In this document: positions 5,431 through 5,470 of the stretch, piece by piece | Layout of the letters: the number at the start of each line of letters is the position of its first letter | How positions within the stretch are numbered: the stretch's first letter is position 1 | NCBI GenBank assembly: GCA_005888425.1 | Contig: VAZF01000255.1 | Location: forward strand, 1 to 5,470 | Source of the DNA: Alphaproteobacteria bacterium | GTDB taxonomy: Bacteria > Pseudomonadota > Alphaproteobacteria > ATCC43930 > CGMCC-115725 | DNA length: 5,470 nucleotides | Direction of reading: 5' to 3' | Translations under genes and position numbers: made by a program | The notes under the pieces: model-generated | What the model was told of the DNA's origin: nothing | Databases searched by the model: none | Seen by the model: the letters and a program-made list of their open reading frames with translations, nothing else

Positions 5431-5470
5431 GTGCTGGCAACGGCGATCATTGTCTTTCGCGAGGTGCTGG
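5431..5470 (+). CDS. FTR1/EfeU-family iron permease, N-terminal fragment cut by window edge
   Basis: Thirteen codons from a GTG read MLATAIIVFREVL, with the next base G allowing glutamate. This matches the first helix of FTR1/EfeU permeases, whose REXXE motif binds iron during transport across the inner membrane. A strong, well-spaced Shine-Dalgarno and the preceding cupredoxin gene support the call, which otherwise rests on very few residues. The rest of the gene lies outside the window. A ferredoxin-like membrane partner (FtrD type) may follow it, by analogy with known operons. Confidence 0.7.
   Translation, partial: MLATAIIVFREVL

Overview
The window is GC-rich with dense, GC-biased coding. 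Gene content and an intergenic nested palindrome of a type common in Bradyrhizobium and Rhodopseudomonas genomes suggest an alphaproteobacterium of the Hyphomicrobiales, most likely near the Bradyrhizobiaceae/Xanthobacteraceae. This placement rests on recognised family resemblance, not on a database search.

Layout: positions 1-2391 are read leftward. They hold the 5' part of a membrane-anchored, Cache-type sensor gene that looks broken by an internal deletion and frameshift (1-863), a 99-bp nested inverted repeat (975-1073), a 55-residue two-helix membrane ORF (1095-1262) and nudC, NAD(H) diphosphatase (1408-2391). A 190-bp divergent region with two dyads separates nudC from a rightward pair, rfbC and rfbD (2582-4045), the last two steps of dTDP-L-rhamnose synthesis. 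A GC-rich hairpin lies between rfbD and a convergent leftward SDR-family gene (4097-4882). That SDR lacks the canonical Tyr and Lys of the catalytic set. A second divergent region (4883-5096), carrying a 17-bp tandem duplication, leads into a rightward unit cut by the window edge: a secreted cupredoxin-fold protein without cysteine (5097-5420), then the first 13 codons of an FTR1/EfeU-type iron permease (5431-5470).

Functionally these are separate modules: redox-cofactor/RNA-cap-type pyrophosphatase housekeeping (nudC), surface polysaccharide precursor supply (rfbCD), an oxidoreductase of unknown substrate, and a high-affinity iron uptake operon resembling the FtrB-FtrC part of the FtrABCD system of Brucella and Bordetella. 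I see no RNA gene, CRISPR array, insertion sequence or phage gene. I do not see a clear undescribed system; the most worthwhile leads are the lesion in the sensor gene, the small membrane ORF, the non-canonical SDR and the Cys-less cupredoxin paired with an iron permease.
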